A DNA stretch of 64,000 bases, from assembly GCA_965220075.1 (NCBI GenBank), contig OZ244806.1, positions 1,178,001 through 1,242,000 on the forward strand, given 5' to 3'. Below are positions 20,483-28,053 of this stretch, piece by piece. The translations under genes were made by a program, and so were the position numbers. This DNA comes from G965220075 sp965220075 (GTDB lineage: Bacteria > Chloroflexota > UBA11872). Below the pieces are notes generated by a model. That model was not told the DNA's origin and made no database searches. It saw only the letters and a program-made list of their open reading frames with translations. The first letter of the stretch is position 1; every line of letters begins with the position of its first letter.

Positions 20483-21010
20483 TCACTCGGCCGACCACAG
20501 CAGGTCCGCCGTCGCTACGTGGACGATGCCATCGCGGCCGAGCTGCTCGCTAAGCTCGCGAATCGTCCGGCTGCTGCCGGGTAGCATTGCCTGCGGCGCA
20601 ATGTCCGACAGCGGCGCCAGCACGAACGGTCTCTCGAAGACCCTGGGGTGCGGCAGGCGTAGCCGCGCGCTCGTCTCGCGCGCGCCCGCGTAGCTCACTA
20701 TGTCGATGTCCAGCGGCCGCGGGCCCTGTGGAACTCCCGGGCGCCGGCCCGCGGCGAACTCGAGGCTCTTGCACCACATCAGCAGGCGCAGACTGCCCAG
20801 TCCGGTGCGCAACCACACCGCGGCGTTGAGAAACGGACCCTGCTGAACATATCCCACCGGCGTCGATTCATAGACGGCCGACGCCGCCCGCACCTCGCCA
20901 ACGCGCGCCAGCCCGGCCACCCCGCGGCGCAGGTGCGCCTGCCGGTCGCCCATGTTGGCGCCCAGCGCGAGCAGCACGTCTTGCGGTCGTTCGATCCGCG
21001 CCGGCGCCAT
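20483..21010 (-). CDS. folK: HPPK: 6-hydroxymethyl-dihydropterin pyrophosphokinase
   Basis: Transfers pyrophosphate from ATP to 6-hydroxymethyl-7,8-dihydropterin in folate synthesis. The HPPK core begins LLALGANMGDRQAHL, followed by YESTPVGYVQQGPFLNAAV, a GPRPLDIDIVSY block carrying the two metal-binding Asp, and LPHPRVFERPFVLAPL. ATG 21010 gives 175 residues, the normal size. The frame is open to 21499, and ATGs at 21070 and 21130/21133 would add 20 or 40 Arg/Pro-rich residues made of a repeated MxPxRxERP unit. None of these starts has a convincing Shine-Dalgarno sequence, so the true start is open. It is followed by folC after six bases. Confidence 0.9.
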   Translation of the reverse strand: MAPARIERPQDVLLALGANMGDRQAHLRRGVAGLARVGEVRAASAVYESTPVGYVQQGPFLNAAVWLRTGLGSLRLLMWCKSLEFAAGRRPGVPQGPRPLDIDIVSYAGARETSARLRLPHPRVFERPFVLAPLSDIAPQAMLPGSSRTIRELSEQLGRDGIVHVATADLLWSAE

Positions 21011-21130
21011 CGCCCGTCGGTCGCTGGACGGGCGAGCGCCCGCCGGCCGTTCCGCGCGTTTGGGATCCATCCGCCGTGTGCCTGAGTCGCGCCCCGAAAT
21101 TGTGGGTCGTTCCTCGCGCGCGGGTTCCAT
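20985..21130. repeat. Three 26-bp direct repeats at exact 60-bp spacing at the folK 5' end
   Basis: Related blocks lie at 20985-21010, 21045-21070 and 21105-21130. Each begins GGTCGTTC or GGCCGTTC on the + strand and ends CCAT. On the minus strand each begins with ATG and reads M-x-P-x-R-x-E-R-P in the folK frame (MAPARIERP, MDPKRAERP, MEPAREERP). The first and third copies agree at about 19 of 26 bases. They may be a repeated N-terminal extension of FolK or a duplicated leader with three alternative starts. Confidence 0.7.
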
Positions 21131-21311
21131 CATGCGTTGTGGTCGGGTGCGCGCGGACCGCCGGCCATGGCGCGATTTTGCACTTGCGGCGCCCCGCGCG
21201 CGGCCGCGGCGAGGCTGTTGTAGGGCGCTGACGCCACCTCTAGAATGACCTTCTAGTTCGGCTGTCCGCGCCAACCACGCGGCGGGTCGATGGAAGGGCA
21301 CCTCTCCGCGT
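21011..21311. other. Divergent intergenic region, folK / SDR gene
   Basis: About 300 bp between the shortest folK start and the plus-strand SDR gene. The folK-proximal 120 bp carry two of the three 60-bp-period repeats. The rest (about 21150-21311) is very GC-rich, and I see no clear promoter hexamers, operator or RNA element in it. The SDR gene starts with GTG at 21312. Confidence 0.5.
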
Positions 21312-22268
21312 GTGAGTACTTCGCTTATTGCCGGCGGCGCGGGGTTCTTGGGATCGCACCTCTGCGACTTGCTCATTTCCCACGGCCACCGCGTCATCGC
21401 GGTAGACAATTTCGTCACCGGTTCGCCGGACAACATTGCGCACCTGCGGGACAGTCCGAGCTTTCGGGTCGTTGAGCATGACGTCACCCGGCCACTCACG
21501 CTCGACGAGCCTCTTGATGCCGTCTATCACCTTGCCAGCCCCGCCGACCCCGATGACTTCGATCAGCTTAGTGAAGAGATCATGTGGGTCAATTCGCTGG
21601 GCACGCGTCATCTATGCGATCTGGCCGCGGCGCATGACGCCAAGTTCCTGTTCACTTCGACGTCAGAGGTGTATGGGGATCCTTTGGAGCATCCGCAGTC
21701 CGAGGACTACGCCGGCAACGTGAATCCCAACGGTCGGCGCGCGCCCTACGACGAAAGCAAGCGATTCGGTGAGGCGCTCGTCTCCGCGCGGCGCCGCGCC
21801 GCCGGACTCAACGCGCGAATCGTGCGTGCATTCAACACCTACGGGCCGCGGATGCGTCCGGACGACGGGCGAATGGCGGTTCGCTTCATCCGCCAGGCTC
21901 TGGACGGCGAGCCACTCACGATCCAAGGCGACGGTCGGCAGACCCGCAGCCTTTGCTACGTGAGCGATCTCGTGGAGGGGATGCGACGTGCAATGATCCT
22001 GCCGGGCACCGACGGCGCGGTAATCAACCTCGGCAGCCCCGCCGAGCATTCCATCGAGGACTACGCGCGGCTGATCCTGGAGCTAACCGGATCGGACGCG
22101 CCGATCGTCTATGAGCCCGCCCGACCGGACGACCCCCGGCGCAGGCGGCCAGACATCAGGCGGGCGCGCGAGGCGCTGGATTGGGCGCCTGCGGTGTCAC
22201 AGCGCGAGGGCTTAAGCCATACGATTGCCTGGATTCGCGAGCAGCGAGCGGTTGCCGACGCTAGCTAG
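21312..22268 (+). CDS. NAD-dependent epimerase/dehydratase (UDP-glucuronate decarboxylase-like)
   Basis: Extended short-chain dehydrogenase acting on a nucleotide sugar in the cytosol. It shows the Rossmann motif GGAGFLGSH (8-16), STSEVYGDP, the catalytic YDESK (Tyr146, Lys150) and RAFNTYGPRMRPDDGRM. The YDESKR variant and the RMRPDDGR block resemble UDP-xylose synthases more than dTDP-glucose dehydratases. The reaction would thus be UDP-glucuronate to UDP-xylose, but a 4-epimerase cannot be ruled out. A GTG start gives 318 residues, the usual size. It heads a plus-strand run of polymerase, flippase-like and glycosyltransferase genes, so it most likely supplies a sugar donor for them. Confidence 0.85.
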   Translation: MSTSLIAGGAGFLGSHLCDLLISHGHRVIAVDNFVTGSPDNIAHLRDSPSFRVVEHDVTRPLTLDEPLDAVYHLASPADPDDFDQLSEEIMWVNSLGTRHLCDLAAAHDAKFLFTSTSEVYGDPLEHPQSEDYAGNVNPNGRRAPYDESKRFGEALVSARRRAAGLNARIVRAFNTYGPRMRPDDGRMAVRFIRQALDGEPLTIQGDGRQTRSLCYVSDLVEGMRRAMILPGTDGAVINLGSPAEHSIEDYARLILELTGSDAPIVYEPARPDDPRRRRPDIRRAREALDWAPAVSQREGLSHTIAWIREQRAVADAS

Positions 22269-24114
22269 CCGCTGGCATTCGGCCGCGCCGCGCCAGCTGC
22301 ATCTGGCTATGTTTTGGCTGGCGGTGCTTGCCGGTTACGCGGCGTTAGCTATCGCGCTGCTGAGCGATACCGCCGCCCTGGTTCGGACGGCCCTCTCTGC
22401 GCTGGCCGCCATGTCGTTTGGCGCCGGCTATCTGGTGAACGTCGGGGCGGGCGGAGCGCTTGCGAGAGTCGCGCTGCCGATTGCCGGCTTCGGGGCGATA
22501 GTCGCCGTCGCGGCCGTTATGGTGCAGCTGTCCCCGCCACTCGCGGTTCTTGCTCTGGCACTCTCCGGGATGACGGCGCTGGCGCTGATTGCGATGCGCG
22601 CGCACCGTCTCGCGTCCACCCTCGGCAGCCTGCCCGGAACCCGAGTCAGCGCCGCCCGCGTGGGGCGTCTGATATCTCACAGGCAGCTGGCGGGGGTGAT
22701 AGTTGCGGGCCTCTTGGGCGTGGGCGCGCCGCTTTGGTTGGACCGCGCGCAAACCGCCGGGGTGGCGGTTCTGGCGATAGCAGGCGCCCTGGGCGTGGCC
22801 GCGTGGCGCGCCGGCGTGCGGCCCACCGCGCGGCAGCTCTCTATCGTCGGCGCCGCGGCCGCACTGGCGCTCGTTCCCTTCCGCGGCCTGGGCGAGCTCT
22901 CGGTGGGAGGCATTGCCGTCGGCCTCAGCGATTTCGCGCTTGGCCTGGGTCTGCTCGGGTGGTTGCTGGCGCGCGGCTACGGCGCGCGCGCCATGGTTCC
23001 CCGCTATGCACTGGCGCTGGGCGCTTTCGTGACCTGGCTCAGCCTGACCAGCATTGGCGCGTACGACCACGCGCCGGTTCTCAAGGAGGTCGCGAAGTGG
23101 GCCGAGATTGCAATTGCGGTCGCGCTGCTGGCCGACGTGCTTCGCGAGGCGCGCGCGCGGGCCTGGGTGATGGCGCTCGTATTCACGGCGGTGCTGGCCC
23201 AGTCACTGCTCGGTCTCTTTCAAATCGCGACTGGATTCGGACCGGGCACTTTCAGCGTGGGCGGCGTGATCCGGGCTTTCGGGACCTTCGATCAGCCCAA
23301 TCCGTTTGGTGGATACCTCGGACTGCACGCCCCCCTGCTGCTGGCCGCGGCGCTCTGCGCGCCGCGCTCTCGTCGGGGCTGGCTGGCGATAGCGGCCGTT
23401 GTCGTGATCGCGGCGATCGTGGCCAGCCGCTCGCGCGGCGCCTGGCTGGGCTTTGGTATGAGCACGCTGGTGCTCGTTTTCGCCGCCGGTCAGCGCACGC
23501 GGCTGCTAGCGCGAACAGCTACGGTCGTTCTGGCCCTGGGGATCGTGACGATTGCGGTCTGGCAGATTGCAGGAGGGTTCCGGGGAGTGCTCCCCGTGGA
23601 GGTGGAGCGCACGCTGGAGGGCGCTCTGCCCGTCGAACAAGCGTTGCGTATCACGGTGCACGATGACTACGCTGTGTCCGAGCGCGCGGCGCAGTGGACT
23701 GCCGGTTGGCGCATGTTCCTGGCGCGGCCGCTGTTTGGGATCGGCGCCGGCAACTTCGACGACGCGTACATGGATTTTCTGGTGCAACCGTTCGAGGCGC
23801 CGTTAGGGCATGCCCACAACGTCTACTTGAATATGGGATCGGAGGCCGGGCTGCCCGGCTTGATCGCCATCGTTGGCCTGACTGTCTGGTTACTCTGGCG
23901 CGGCGTGTGGATCGTCAAGCGCGCCCGCGGCACCGAATGGGAGTGGATCGCCCTGGGAACACTCGGCGCGAGCGTGGCGTTTGCAGTGCACAACCTGGTC
24001 GATAGCCTTTTCGTAAACGGCATGGGCCTGGTCTTTGCGCTCTTGATCGCTACAACCTATGTGGTTGAGTGGGCCGTGCGCCCAACTCCCCCGAAGCCGC
24101 AGGCGCGGCTATGA
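22225..24114 (+). CDS. O-antigen ligase / Wzy polymerase-family membrane protein
   Basis: A polytopic membrane protein with about 12-14 hydrophobic segments and the Wzy_C/WaaL signature. The periplasmic block near 450 has SRSRGAWLGFG. A later block has FGIGAGNFDD and GHAHNVYLNMGSEAGLPGL, where Wzy/WaaL proteins bind lipid-linked glycan. It would polymerise, or ligate, an undecaprenyl-linked glycan outside the membrane. The start is uncertain: TTG 22225 overlaps the SDR gene by about 44 bases, with later candidates TTG 22252 and ATG 22309 (MFWLAVLAGY). Its TGA overlaps the ATG of the next gene. An N-terminal region of short hydrophobic helices (to about 260) precedes the core. Confidence 0.85.
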   Translation: MPGFASSERLPTLASRWHSAAPRQLHLAMFWLAVLAGYAALAIALLSDTAALVRTALSALAAMSFGAGYLVNVGAGGALARVALPIAGFGAIVAVAAVMVQLSPPLAVLALALSGMTALALIAMRAHRLASTLGSLPGTRVSAARVGRLISHRQLAGVIVAGLLGVGAPLWLDRAQTAGVAVLAIAGALGVAAWRAGVRPTARQLSIVGAAAALALVPFRGLGELSVGGIAVGLSDFALGLGLLGWLLARGYGARAMVPRYALALGAFVTWLSLTSIGAYDHAPVLKEVAKWAEIAIAVALLADVLREARARAWVMALVFTAVLAQSLLGLFQIATGFGPGTFSVGGVIRAFGTFDQPNPFGGYLGLHAPLLLAAALCAPRSRRGWLAIAAVVVIAAIVASRSRGAWLGFGMSTLVLVFAAGQRTRLLARTATVVLALGIVTIAVWQIAGGFRGVLPVEVERTLEGALPVEQALRITVHDDYAVSERAAQWTAGWRMFLARPLFGIGAGNFDDAYMDFLVQPFEAPLGHAHNVYLNMGSEAGLPGLIAIVGLTVWLLWRGVWIVKRARGTEWEWIALGTLGASVAFAVHNLVDSLFVNGMGLVFALLIATTYVVEWAVRPTPPKPQARL

Positions 24115-25142
24115 GCCCCGATGGCATGGTCGGCGCCGAGCAAGAGGGTGCGCGAACGGACATTCAGACGAGCGGCGTGCTGGGGCGTTTCCTCAGCGTA
24201 CGCACGCTAATCGGCTTCGCGATTGCCGTGGGGCTGCTCGTCATCACCTGGATTCTGGCCGACCTGCGAATCGAGGACGTTCTGTCGCAGATACGTGGCG
24301 CCAACCCCTGGCTGATCGTGGCGGCCTACGCGGTTTATTTGGTCTCATTCCCGCTGCGCACACTGCGCTGGCGCATTCTGCTATCCAATGCCGCCCACCG
24401 CGAAGACGTTAAGCCCGCCTACCGCAACTGGTGGCTGTTTCAGATCCTCTACATCTCCTTCTTCGTGAACGGCATCCTGCCGCTCAAGCTCGGCGATTTC
24501 TATCGGGCCTATCTCGCCCGCGCAAACTTCCGGACCTCATTCACGCGCACCCTGGGCACGATAGTCGCCGAGCGGGTTTTCGACGTGGCCACCTTGGTGG
24601 GCGTGGTGGTGGTAGCTGCGGTAATCATCCTGCGCGCGGCTGAGGTACCGGAGGAGGTCGCGCGCGTCATCGCAATCGCGGCGGGCGCCTTGGCTTTGCT
24701 GGTGGCCGGGCTCGGAGCGATGCTGCTTTTTGGTCGGCCTCTCGTGCGGCGCTTACCCCCGCGTGCTCAAGGCACCTATGACCGTTTTCAAAGCGGCGTG
24801 TTCGATTGCTGGACCTGGCGCAGCGGACCTTCGTTGTGGCTGCTCAGCCTTGCGGTGTGGGCGTTCGAGATGCTGCGGCTTACTTTGGTGATCGAGGCGC
24901 TGGGGATCGAGCTCGGGCTTGCGCAGGTCGTATTCAGCGGGGCGGCGGCTTCGCTGATGCTCGCGGTTCCAACTCCGGGGGGACTGGGCGCGGTCGAGGG
25001 CAGCCTCGTCGGACTTCTGCGGCTGGTGGGTGTGGCCACGCCGGCCGCGGGCGCCATCGCCATCGTGGACCGTTTCATCACATATTGGAGCGTTCTTCTC
25101 ACCGGGATGATCGTGTTCGCGACGGCCCGTCTGAAGCGCTGA
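24111..25142 (+). CDS. Flippase-like membrane protein (LPG_synthase_TM / UPF0104 family)
   Basis: An integral membrane protein of 343 residues with about eight hydrophobic helices. It matches the lysylphosphatidylglycerol synthetase transmembrane-domain family by FPLRTLRWRILL, NGILPLKLGDFYRAYL, ERVFDVATLVGVV and VPTPGGLGAVEGSL. There is no aminoacyl-transferase domain, so it is the short form often found beside polysaccharide genes and proposed to move lipid-linked intermediates. ATG 24111 overlaps the stop of the Wzy-like gene (ATGA). No dedicated Wzx-type MOP flippase is seen in the operon, which makes a transport role plausible; this is inference. Confidence 0.85.
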   Translation: MSPDGMVGAEQEGARTDIQTSGVLGRFLSVRTLIGFAIAVGLLVITWILADLRIEDVLSQIRGANPWLIVAAYAVYLVSFPLRTLRWRILLSNAAHREDVKPAYRNWWLFQILYISFFVNGILPLKLGDFYRAYLARANFRTSFTRTLGTIVAERVFDVATLVGVVVVAAVIILRAAEVPEEVARVIAIAAGALALLVAGLGAMLLFGRPLVRRLPPRAQGTYDRFQSGVFDCWTWRSGPSLWLLSLAVWAFEMLRLTLVIEALGIELGLAQVVFSGAAASLMLAVPTPGGLGAVEGSLVGLLRLVGVATPAAGAIAIVDRFITYWSVLLTGMIVFATARLKR

Positions 25143-25150
25143 TCACACCC

Positions 25151-26326
25151 ATGCGCGTCGGCGTCGACTACACCGCGGCCGCCACACAACGGGAGGGGAT
25201 CGGGCGAGTCACGCGTGAATTGGTGCGCCATATGCTGCGTGAGCCGGACCGTCCCGATCTTCACTTGCTGTACGCGCACCGCGGACCGATTCGCGCGGTC
25301 GACGCGCTGGAAGTGCACAATCGCATCCGTGTGCGTCGGATGCCCGTCTCGAACCGGCTCGCTCTGGCGGCCTGGCACAAGGTGCGGCTGCCGATCCCGA
25401 TAGAGGCGCTCATCGGTCCGGTGCACGTCTTTCACGGTCCCGACTTCACGCTTCCGCCGCGCCTGGCGGCGGCCGGGGTGCTGACGGTGCACGACTTGAC
25501 CTTCATGACGCGCCCGCAAGACGCGCATCCGGCCCAGCTGCGCTTTCTCGAAACGACGGTGCCCCGCTGCATCGACCGCGCTCGCCTGATCGTGGCTGTC
25601 TCCGAGTCCACCAAGAGAGACCTGATGACGCGGCTGGGCGTGCGGCCGCATCGCATCCGGGTGGTCCCCAACGCGGTCGCCGACGACTTCCGCGGAGTCG
25701 AGGATCGCACCGCCCTCGATGCCGTGCGCGCGCGTCTCTCCCTGCCTGAGGAGTTCGTACTCGCGGTTGGAGCGGTTCATCCGCGTAAGAACCTCGCCGG
25801 ACTCGCGCTGGCGGCCGCCAGCGCCGGCAGTCGCCGCGGCCGCCCAATCGAGGTGGTGCATGCCGGACGTGAAGCCTGGCTGGCCGAGCGCGTCTACGCG
25901 GATGTGCGGGCCGCGGGCGCGTCCGTGCGCTTCCTCGGCCACGTGGATGAGGCGACCCTGCGCGCCCTGTACTCCCTGGCTACGGCCTTCGCCTTCCCCA
26001 GCTATGCGGAAGGTTCGGCTCTGCCCGTCTTAGAAGCCTTCGCTTGTGGGTGCCCGGTTCTCACTTCAACCGCGCCCGGCACCGCGGAGGTGGCCGGTTC
26101 CGCAGCCGTCCTGTCGGATCCGCATGATCCGCGCGCGCTTGCCGATGGCCTCCTGCGCGTTCTCGATGAGGCTGAGTTGCGCGCCGAGCTAAGGCAGCGC
26201 GGCCGGGCGCGCCTCCGGCAGTTCTCGTGGACGCGCTCCGCGCGCGCCATGTTGTGCGTTTACGAGGAATCACGCCGTGGCGGTCCAACCGAGCGTGACC
26301 TGCGGGCGCGACAATCAGTAAACTAA
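25151..26326 (+). CDS. Glycosyltransferase family 4
   Basis: A GT-B fold retaining transferase of 391 residues, cytosolic or membrane-associated. The start at ATG 25151 gives MRVGVDYTAAA; the open frame upstream is only a shadow of the preceding gene. The acceptor domain contains VFHGPDFTLPPRL and TVHDLTFM. The donor domain contains VVPNAVADDF, AVGAVHPRKNLAGL, and the EX7E-type region YAEGSALPVLEAFACGCPVL, where the sugar nucleotide binds. It lies eight bases after the flippase-like gene. Donor and acceptor are not predictable; mannosyl- or glucosyltransfer is most common in the family. Confidence 0.88.
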   Translation: MRVGVDYTAAATQREGIGRVTRELVRHMLREPDRPDLHLLYAHRGPIRAVDALEVHNRIRVRRMPVSNRLALAAWHKVRLPIPIEALIGPVHVFHGPDFTLPPRLAAAGVLTVHDLTFMTRPQDAHPAQLRFLETTVPRCIDRARLIVAVSESTKRDLMTRLGVRPHRIRVVPNAVADDFRGVEDRTALDAVRARLSLPEEFVLAVGAVHPRKNLAGLALAAASAGSRRGRPIEVVHAGREAWLAERVYADVRAAGASVRFLGHVDEATLRALYSLATAFAFPSYAEGSALPVLEAFACGCPVLTSTAPGTAEVAGSAAVLSDPHDPRALADGLLRVLDEAELRAELRQRGRARLRQFSWTRSARAMLCVYEESRRGGPTERDLRARQSVN

Positions 26327-26344
26327 GGCCGGAGGGAGTACCAG

Positions 26345-26959
26345 TTGGCCCCCGTACAGGAATACGCCCTTCTTGGGGCTGCCGCCTATTTGCTAGGCAG
26401 TATCCCGGTTGCCCTCATCGTGACGGGCTTGTTGCGCCGCTCCGATCTGCGCTCCATTGGCTCCGGCAACCTGGGCATCTACAACACGCTGTTCAAAGTG
26501 GGGAAACTCCCCGCCATTGTCACGGTCGCCGCCAATGGAGTGATCGCCGCAGCTGTCGTGCTGTCGGCGCGTCTGTTCTTCCCGGACGATCCAATCGCGC
26601 TGTTCACCGCGATCATCGCCGTGACCGCGGGCAGCATGTGGCAGATATTCGTCCGGTTTCGAGGGAGCCGCGGAACTACCGTCTTTGGCTGGGCGATGGT
26701 GGTCAGCGAGCCGGCTATGTCTTTCACACTGCTCGGTGCCTGGCTGGTTCTCGTCCTGCTGTGTCGCCGGACGCGCACTGCCACGCTTGTGAGCTACGTC
26801 CTCATGCCGCTGATATTTGGCGCCATGGCGTGGTCGTGGGTCTACGTGGTGGGAGGCGCCGTGCTCGCGTTCTTCCTGTTGCTCAAGTCGGCCTCCACCC
26901 CTGACGACACTCAGGAGCTCGGACTCTTCCGGCGCTTCCGAATCAACGTGGAGCGTTAG
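26345..26959 (+). CDS. PlsY-family glycerol-3-phosphate acyltransferase-like protein (divergent)
   Basis: A membrane protein of 204 residues with five or more helices. PlsY acylates glycerol 3-phosphate from acyl-phosphate. The family pattern is recognisable: AAYLLGSIPVALI (motif 1), IGSGNLGIYNTLF (motif 2, normally GSGNPGATN) and VRFRGSRGTTVFGW (motif 3, normally F-GGKGVAT). The Lys of motif 3 is replaced by Arg and several residues differ, so the substrate may differ. It starts with TTG 26345 behind a strong GGAGGG site. It sits inside a run of glycosyltransferase genes, which hints at acylation of a glycan lipid or polyprenyl-linked intermediate rather than housekeeping phospholipid synthesis. 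Confidence 0.75.
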   Translation: MAPVQEYALLGAAAYLLGSIPVALIVTGLLRRSDLRSIGSGNLGIYNTLFKVGKLPAIVTVAANGVIAAAVVLSARLFFPDDPIALFTAIIAVTAGSMWQIFVRFRGSRGTTVFGWAMVVSEPAMSFTLLGAWLVLVLLCRRTRTATLVSYVLMPLIFGAMAWSWVYVVGGAVLAFFLLLKSASTPDDTQELGLFRRFRINVER

Positions 26960-26977
26960 CGGGCGGCCAGCGCCACT

Positions 26978-28045
26978 GTGCGGCTGGAGATCAACGCCTC
27001 CTTTCACGCGCAACCGTTCACGGGATCGGGCCAGTACCTTACGCACCTCACCGGGGCGCTCCGGGCCGGTCACGCCGACATCCGGATCGTCGAGCGCAAG
27101 CCGCCGGCCGCGCTCGGCCATCCGCTGGGCAAAGTGATCTGGGAGCAGCTGCTCTGGCCGCTCGCGTCGCTCCGGCCGGGCCCGACCGTGCGCCACGTCC
27201 CCTACCTCGCGCCGCCCTTGCTCGCGCCCGCCTGCGTGGTTACCGCGCACGACGCCATCCCCTACGTGTTGCCGGTCTATGCGAGCGGTCTGTCGCAGCG
27301 CCTTTACGGCTGGCTCACTCGGCTGGGAATACGCCGCGCGCGGGCGGTGATCGCGGACTCCGAATGGACCCGCCGCGATCTCATTCGCGTGATGGGCGTG
27401 CGGCCTGACCGGATTTACGTGATACCGCTCGGCGTAGACGGCCGGTTCAGTCCGGGCGCCGGCCAACCGCCGCGGGAGTTTCTCGAGCGATATGGTCTGC
27501 CTGAGCGTTTTGCCCTCTACCTGGGGTCTCTGGACGTGCGCAAGAATCTTGGCGTGCTCATGCGCGCCTGGCCGCGCGTGTGGGACGAGCGGCGGCTGCC
27601 GCTGGTTGTGGCCGGCCGCGCTCCGCGGGCTGGCAGCCGCGTGCGTGCGAACTGGTTTGAAGGCCTGGACGGGCACACGGCGCCGTGGCTGCGGCGCTTG
27701 GGAGCGGTCCCCGAATCCGACAAGCCGGAACTCTACCGAGCGGCCTCCCTGTTCGTTTTCCCCTCGCGCTACGAGGGCTTTGGATTCGAGCCCCTCGAGG
27801 CCATGGCGTCCGGCGTCCCGGTCGTCTCCGCCGACGCCACCGCGCTGCCGGAGGTAGTCGGCGATGCGGGCGTATTGGTCGATCCGGACGACTCCTCAGC
27901 CTGGACCGCCGCGATTCTGGAGGTCACTGGGGACGCATCCCGGGCCGAGCGCCTGCGCATGGCTGGACGCGCGCGCGCGCTTGAGTTCACCTGGGAGCGC
28001 ACGGCGGCGGCCACGCGCCGCGTCTACGAAGAGGTTGCGACCTGA
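26978..28045 (+). CDS. Glycosyltransferase family 4
   Basis: A GT-B transferase of 355 residues, GTG start. The N-terminal domain begins MRLEINASFHAQPFTGSGQY and includes VVTAHDAIPYVLP. The C-terminal domain has IPLGVDGRFSP, LGSLDVRKNLGVLM and SRYEGFGFEPLEAMASGVPVV, carrying the donor-binding EX7E motif. It starts 18 bases after the PlsY-like gene and its stop touches the next transferase gene. It resembles mannosyltransferases of the GT4 type, but specificity is unknown. Confidence 0.88.
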   Translation: MRLEINASFHAQPFTGSGQYLTHLTGALRAGHADIRIVERKPPAALGHPLGKVIWEQLLWPLASLRPGPTVRHVPYLAPPLLAPACVVTAHDAIPYVLPVYASGLSQRLYGWLTRLGIRRARAVIADSEWTRRDLIRVMGVRPDRIYVIPLGVDGRFSPGAGQPPREFLERYGLPERFALYLGSLDVRKNLGVLMRAWPRVWDERRLPLVVAGRAPRAGSRVRANWFEGLDGHTAPWLRRLGAVPESDKPELYRAASLFVFPSRYEGFGFEPLEAMASGVPVVSADATALPEVVGDAGVLVDPDDSSAWTAAILEVTGDASRAERLRMAGRARALEFTWERTAAATRRVYEEVAT

Positions 28046-28053
28046 GAGTTCTA

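Noticed and set aside
22314..23666. 450-codon frame over the Wzy-like gene
   Set aside because: Shifted-frame shadow of the membrane protein; no hydrophobic pattern and no motifs.
24806..25150. Extension before the first GT4 start
   Set aside because: Overlaps the flippase-like gene in another frame; the GT-B domain begins at ATG 25151.
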